A stretch of 64,000 bases of DNA from Bog-159 sp963785255 (GTDB lineage Bacteria; Acidobacteriota; Terriglobia; Bryobacterales; Bryobacteraceae): NCBI GenBank assembly GCA_963785255.1, contig CAWAUR010000012.1, positions 62,001 to 126,000 on the forward strand, given 5' to 3'. The position numbers and the translations under genes were made by a program. Shown here one piece after another: positions 61,508 to 64,000 of this stretch (positions are counted from its first letter, which is position 1; the number at the start of each line of letters is the position of its first letter). The notes below the pieces were generated by a model that made no database searches, was not told the DNA's origin, and saw nothing but the letters and a program-made list of their open reading frames with translations.

Positions 61508-61825
61508 CTAACCCGACCCACGCGTCTTGGCGCGCCGCAACGGCACGCGGAAGGCATCTTCCCCGAACGAGTTCCAGATCCGCGCGCGCAACTCGTATTC
61601 GCACCCATCTACGGTGACGCGGCGAGCGCGCTTAGCAATACTGTACAACTCCCCTCGCAGGGATTTTGCGTCCTGGCCAGAACTTGGGAGAGTAATACCT
61701 ACGCCCGAGCCGCCCGTGAGGGCATAGACTTCCTCATAGCCGTCTTTATATTCGATTTCGAGCGTATCGGCTCCGGCCAGAATGGCCCGTGTGGCAAGTT
61801 CTTCAAGAACGCTTGTCGCCGCCAT
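61508..61825 (-). CDS. Conserved small protein of unknown function
   Basis: 105 residues; the sequence has LEELATRAILAGADTLEIEY near the start, a G-rich turn (LTGGSGVGITLPSSG), and a basic beta-rich C-terminus (SIAKRARRVTVDGCEYELRA, then FGEDAFRVPLRRA). There is no signal peptide or membrane segment. The N-terminal helix plus strand resembles the N1E-like or ParB-type helper domains of ATPases, but I cannot assign it. It follows the large radical SAM gene in the same direction after 33 bases, so the two are probably co-transcribed. Confidence 0.6.
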   Translation of the reverse strand: MAATSVLEELATRAILAGADTLEIEYKDGYEEVYALTGGSGVGITLPSSGQDAKSLRGELYSIAKRARRVTVDGCEYELRARIWNSFGEDAFRVPLRRAKTRGSG

Positions 61826-61858
61826 ACTTCTCCGGACTCTTGTCTGTGAGAGCCTGCG

Positions 61859-63970
61859 TCAGTCTCCGAACGACCCAACTTCTTCCGGCTCTTCCACCCG
61901 CTCCACCGGCGCAGGCTTAGCGGCCGGCTTGATCGCATCCAGCGTCACCAACTCCGGCGTGGGCTGCTCCTTCAACACGTGCTGCCGGTACAGCTTCGCC
62001 ATGCGGGCGTTCTCTTCATCCTGCTTGATCTTGGCCGCCCGCGCGCGCAGCTTCTCTTCGCCGGAGTTCTTAGCGATGCCCAACTTGTCGAGATCGTGCT
62101 GCACTTCGGTGGTGACGATGCCATCCCGCAGCACCATGGAGTGCTCCGCGCTGGGCATCGCCACTTTCTTGCCGCCGGCGAAGATCTCATGCCGCCCATG
62201 CTCTTCGTACCACTTGGTGAGCGTGGCGGTCATGTGCATCTTCTCGATGATGTTGCGCCAGCCGATGCCAGTATTGTAAGCGCAGAAAGAAATCTCGCCT
62301 TCCTGCGTGGCGTAGGGGATGATGCACTGCTCGGTGCGGCGGAAATCGTAATTGAAAAGATCCTGGAACCACATGCCCGCGATCAGCAGGAAGTTCCAGC
62401 GGTCCTGGCGGCGCTTTTCGATATCCGCCATGGTGCGGTCCGAGCCCACTTTGCCGTAGTTCTTGCCGGTGGCGCCGAAAGTCTTGTCCAGCTTCTTCAT
62501 CAGGTCGCTGAGCTTGAAATGCGTGGGCGACTTGAAAGGATCGTAATTGCGCGCCGTCGCCAGCGCCATGCCGATAATCGAAAGCCATTTGCCGCGCGCC
62601 GCGTCGTTGACGCGGGCCACATCTTTGGCCAATTGATCGGCGTTCCAGAACGAAGTGACGGGCGCGGATTCGCCGGTCAGCTTATCCACCATCACGGCCA
62701 TACCCACGCCGCAATTGGGATGGCATCCGCAGCTCAACTGGCCCCATTGGTAGTCGGGGCCGTGCACCAGGTCGGACCAATCCGAGAAGGTGCTGATGAA
62801 CGAGAGCGGGAACCAGTCGCGGGCAGGCTCGCCCAGGCCGGTCTGATTCTTCACGTCGTGCGCCAGGTGCGCCAGCGTATAGCGCTGCGCCATGCGGCGT
62901 TCGTCGGTGACGGCTTCGTCGCGGCCAGTGAAGGAAACCGGCTGGAACGACAGGAACGGGATGCGCTTCGGATTGTCCAGCGCGAACTGGATCACGCGGC
63001 CAACCTGCTCGTTGTTGATGCCGTTGATCAGCGTAATTACCGGGACGATATCGACGCCATTGGTGTACAGGTTCTCGATGGCGCGCAGCTTCACGTCGAA
63101 CAGGTTGCCGACTTTGCGGTGCGAATTGGCGGCATTGCCGATACCGTCGAATTGCAGGTAGGCGTAGCGCAGGCCCGCATCGGCCGCTTTGCGGCAAAAC
63201 TCGGGGCTCTTGGCGAACTCGATGCCGTTGGTGGCGGCCTGCACGCTGGTGTAGCCCACTTTGCGCGCGTAACTCACGGCGTCCAGAAAGTACGGCGAAA
63301 TGGTCGGCTCGCCACCGGAGAACTGCACCGACATCTGGCGTTTCGGCTTGATGGTGATGGCGTTGTCGAGCAGCGTCTGAATGTCTTCCCAGGTCAGTTC
63401 ATGCACGAAGCCGACTTGATTGGCGTCCATAAAACACGGATCGCACATCATGTTGCAGCGGTTGGTGAGGTCGATGGTGAGCACCGAACCGCGCCCGTGC
63501 GTGATGGTGCTGGTCCCGTGATGGTGCAGGCGCTCGTCGTTGTGCGCGCGGATATCGCGGCCGGGGAAGCACTCTTCCAGGTGCTTGAAGAAGACCGTGT
63601 CGATGGACATCACGTCTTCGAAATGGCCGTGAATCGGACAATCCTTCACCATCAGGATCTTGCCGTCGCGCTCGATGATCTGGGCCTTGATTTCGCCGAC
63701 TTTCTCATTGAGCAGGACGGAGACCTGCTTCTTGCCGCTCAGGATCTCCTCGCGGGCCTCGGGGACGCAGCGCGGGCACAGTGAATCGGTCTCGCGCGGC
63801 CAGCCCAGCGGCGGCTTGGCCTTCTGGTACGACTTGAGCAGCGGTTTTTCGGACCAGTTGGGAGTGAATGACGGGTTCTGCTTGATCTGGTTGGCTTTAT
63901 CGAAAACGGTCCACGCCGCTTTCGCCGCGTAGGTCAGGGCTTTTTCCGCGTATTTAATAGGTTTGTGCAT
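61859..63970 (-). CDS. Large radical SAM protein, MJ0619/Tes-like
   Basis: 703 residues. The SAM cluster motif is CNMMCDPC in LTIDLTNRCNMMCDPCFMDA, with MSVQFSGGEPTISPYFLDAV for SAM binding. N-terminal cysteines LCPRCVPEAREEI and a later pair of Cys/His in KDCPIHGHFEDVMS form a rubredoxin-like zinc or Fe site, and LSCGCHPNCGVGMAVMVD may bind a further cluster. This layout matches MJ0619-type radical SAM proteins, which include the tetraether synthase Tes that joins lipid tails; Acidobacteria make membrane-spanning lipids, so such a role is attractive but unproven. The C-terminal 60 residues are charged and low in complexity. A GAGGAG lies 11 bases before the ATG at the window end. Confidence 0.75.
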   Translation of the reverse strand: MHKPIKYAEKALTYAAKAAWTVFDKANQIKQNPSFTPNWSEKPLLKSYQKAKPPLGWPRETDSLCPRCVPEAREEILSGKKQVSVLLNEKVGEIKAQIIERDGKILMVKDCPIHGHFEDVMSIDTVFFKHLEECFPGRDIRAHNDERLHHHGTSTITHGRGSVLTIDLTNRCNMMCDPCFMDANQVGFVHELTWEDIQTLLDNAITIKPKRQMSVQFSGGEPTISPYFLDAVSYARKVGYTSVQAATNGIEFAKSPEFCRKAADAGLRYAYLQFDGIGNAANSHRKVGNLFDVKLRAIENLYTNGVDIVPVITLINGINNEQVGRVIQFALDNPKRIPFLSFQPVSFTGRDEAVTDERRMAQRYTLAHLAHDVKNQTGLGEPARDWFPLSFISTFSDWSDLVHGPDYQWGQLSCGCHPNCGVGMAVMVDKLTGESAPVTSFWNADQLAKDVARVNDAARGKWLSIIGMALATARNYDPFKSPTHFKLSDLMKKLDKTFGATGKNYGKVGSDRTMADIEKRRQDRWNFLLIAGMWFQDLFNYDFRRTEQCIIPYATQEGEISFCAYNTGIGWRNIIEKMHMTATLTKWYEEHGRHEIFAGGKKVAMPSAEHSMVLRDGIVTTEVQHDLDKLGIAKNSGEEKLRARAAKIKQDEENARMAKLYRQHVLKEQPTPELVTLDAIKPAAKPAPVERVEEPEEVGSFGD

Positions 63971-64000
63971 TCCGTTTTGAACTCCTCATGGGGGTTGCCA

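Noticed and set aside
61979..63784. 601-codon plus-strand open frame
   Set aside because: It is the antisense of the radical SAM gene. Its product is rich in His, Val, Gly and Gln without any recognisable motif, whereas the minus strand shows the complete family pattern.

Overview
The window looks like chromosomal DNA of an Acidobacteriota bacterium, probably of the Bryobacterales/Solibacter type. This is inferred from the high G+C, two orphan MacB/FtsX-type permeases without a partner ATPase, two pro-kumamolisin (sedolisin) peptidases, a Planctomycete-type cytochrome c fused to WD40 repeats, and many short palindromic repeats in and between genes. No rRNA, tRNA, CRISPR array or transposase gene was recognised.

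Layout. (1) 1-16424, plus strand: a surface-polysaccharide locus with overlapping glycosyltransferases, a Wzy-like polymerase, a GT9 enzyme, a NodU-type carbamoyltransferase and a heparinase II/III-like protein. (2) 16473-26943: a decayed BrnT/BrnA toxin-antitoxin pair, a possible small Cys-containing peptide gene with an apparent frameshift, two paralogous pro-kumamolisins, a secreted propeller-like protein and a TMTC-like membrane GT with TPRs. (3) 26987-31404: one apparent operon of Phd/PIN toxin-antitoxin, S26-type peptidase, HprK-like kinase, PqqD-like protein, SPASM radical SAM enzyme and NTP_transf_5 protein, the gene content of a peptide-modification system. (4) 31586-35133: an orphan permease, then about 1.1 kb of debris and repeats. 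(5) 35134-45232, minus strand: a respiratory cluster with split cytochrome b, Rieske protein, octaheme and monoheme cytochromes c, GltD-like flavo-iron-sulfur protein, cupredoxin and a porin-like protein carrying one heme site. (6) 45869-51611, minus: TIM-barrel epimerase, cupin isomerase-like protein, PPC/IPT-type secreted protein, cytochrome c-WD40 protein. (7) 51798-59538: RND pump and adaptor, RraA-like protein, second orphan permease. (8) 59634-63970: an AAA ATPase plus TOPRIM-like protein pair resembling split OLD/PARIS defence systems, a small unknown protein and a large radical SAM protein resembling the MJ0619/Tes group.

A theme across the window is three families of short palindromic elements (A: arms GGACAGGCC/GGCCTGTCC; B: arms GCAGGCT/AGCCTGC followed by a second hairpin; C: GC-rich 24-25 bp). 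Many copies lie inside reading frames, adding in-frame residues to glycosyltransferases, a heparinase, a TPR protein, a cytochrome and a kinase, or providing the TAG stop codon of the host gene. Several genes (mostly 1-1620, about 4260, 16660-21000 and about 37018) carry single-base frame changes with coding sense preserved on both sides; these may be sequencing indels or recent decay. All family assignments come from reading translated sequence, with no database search.
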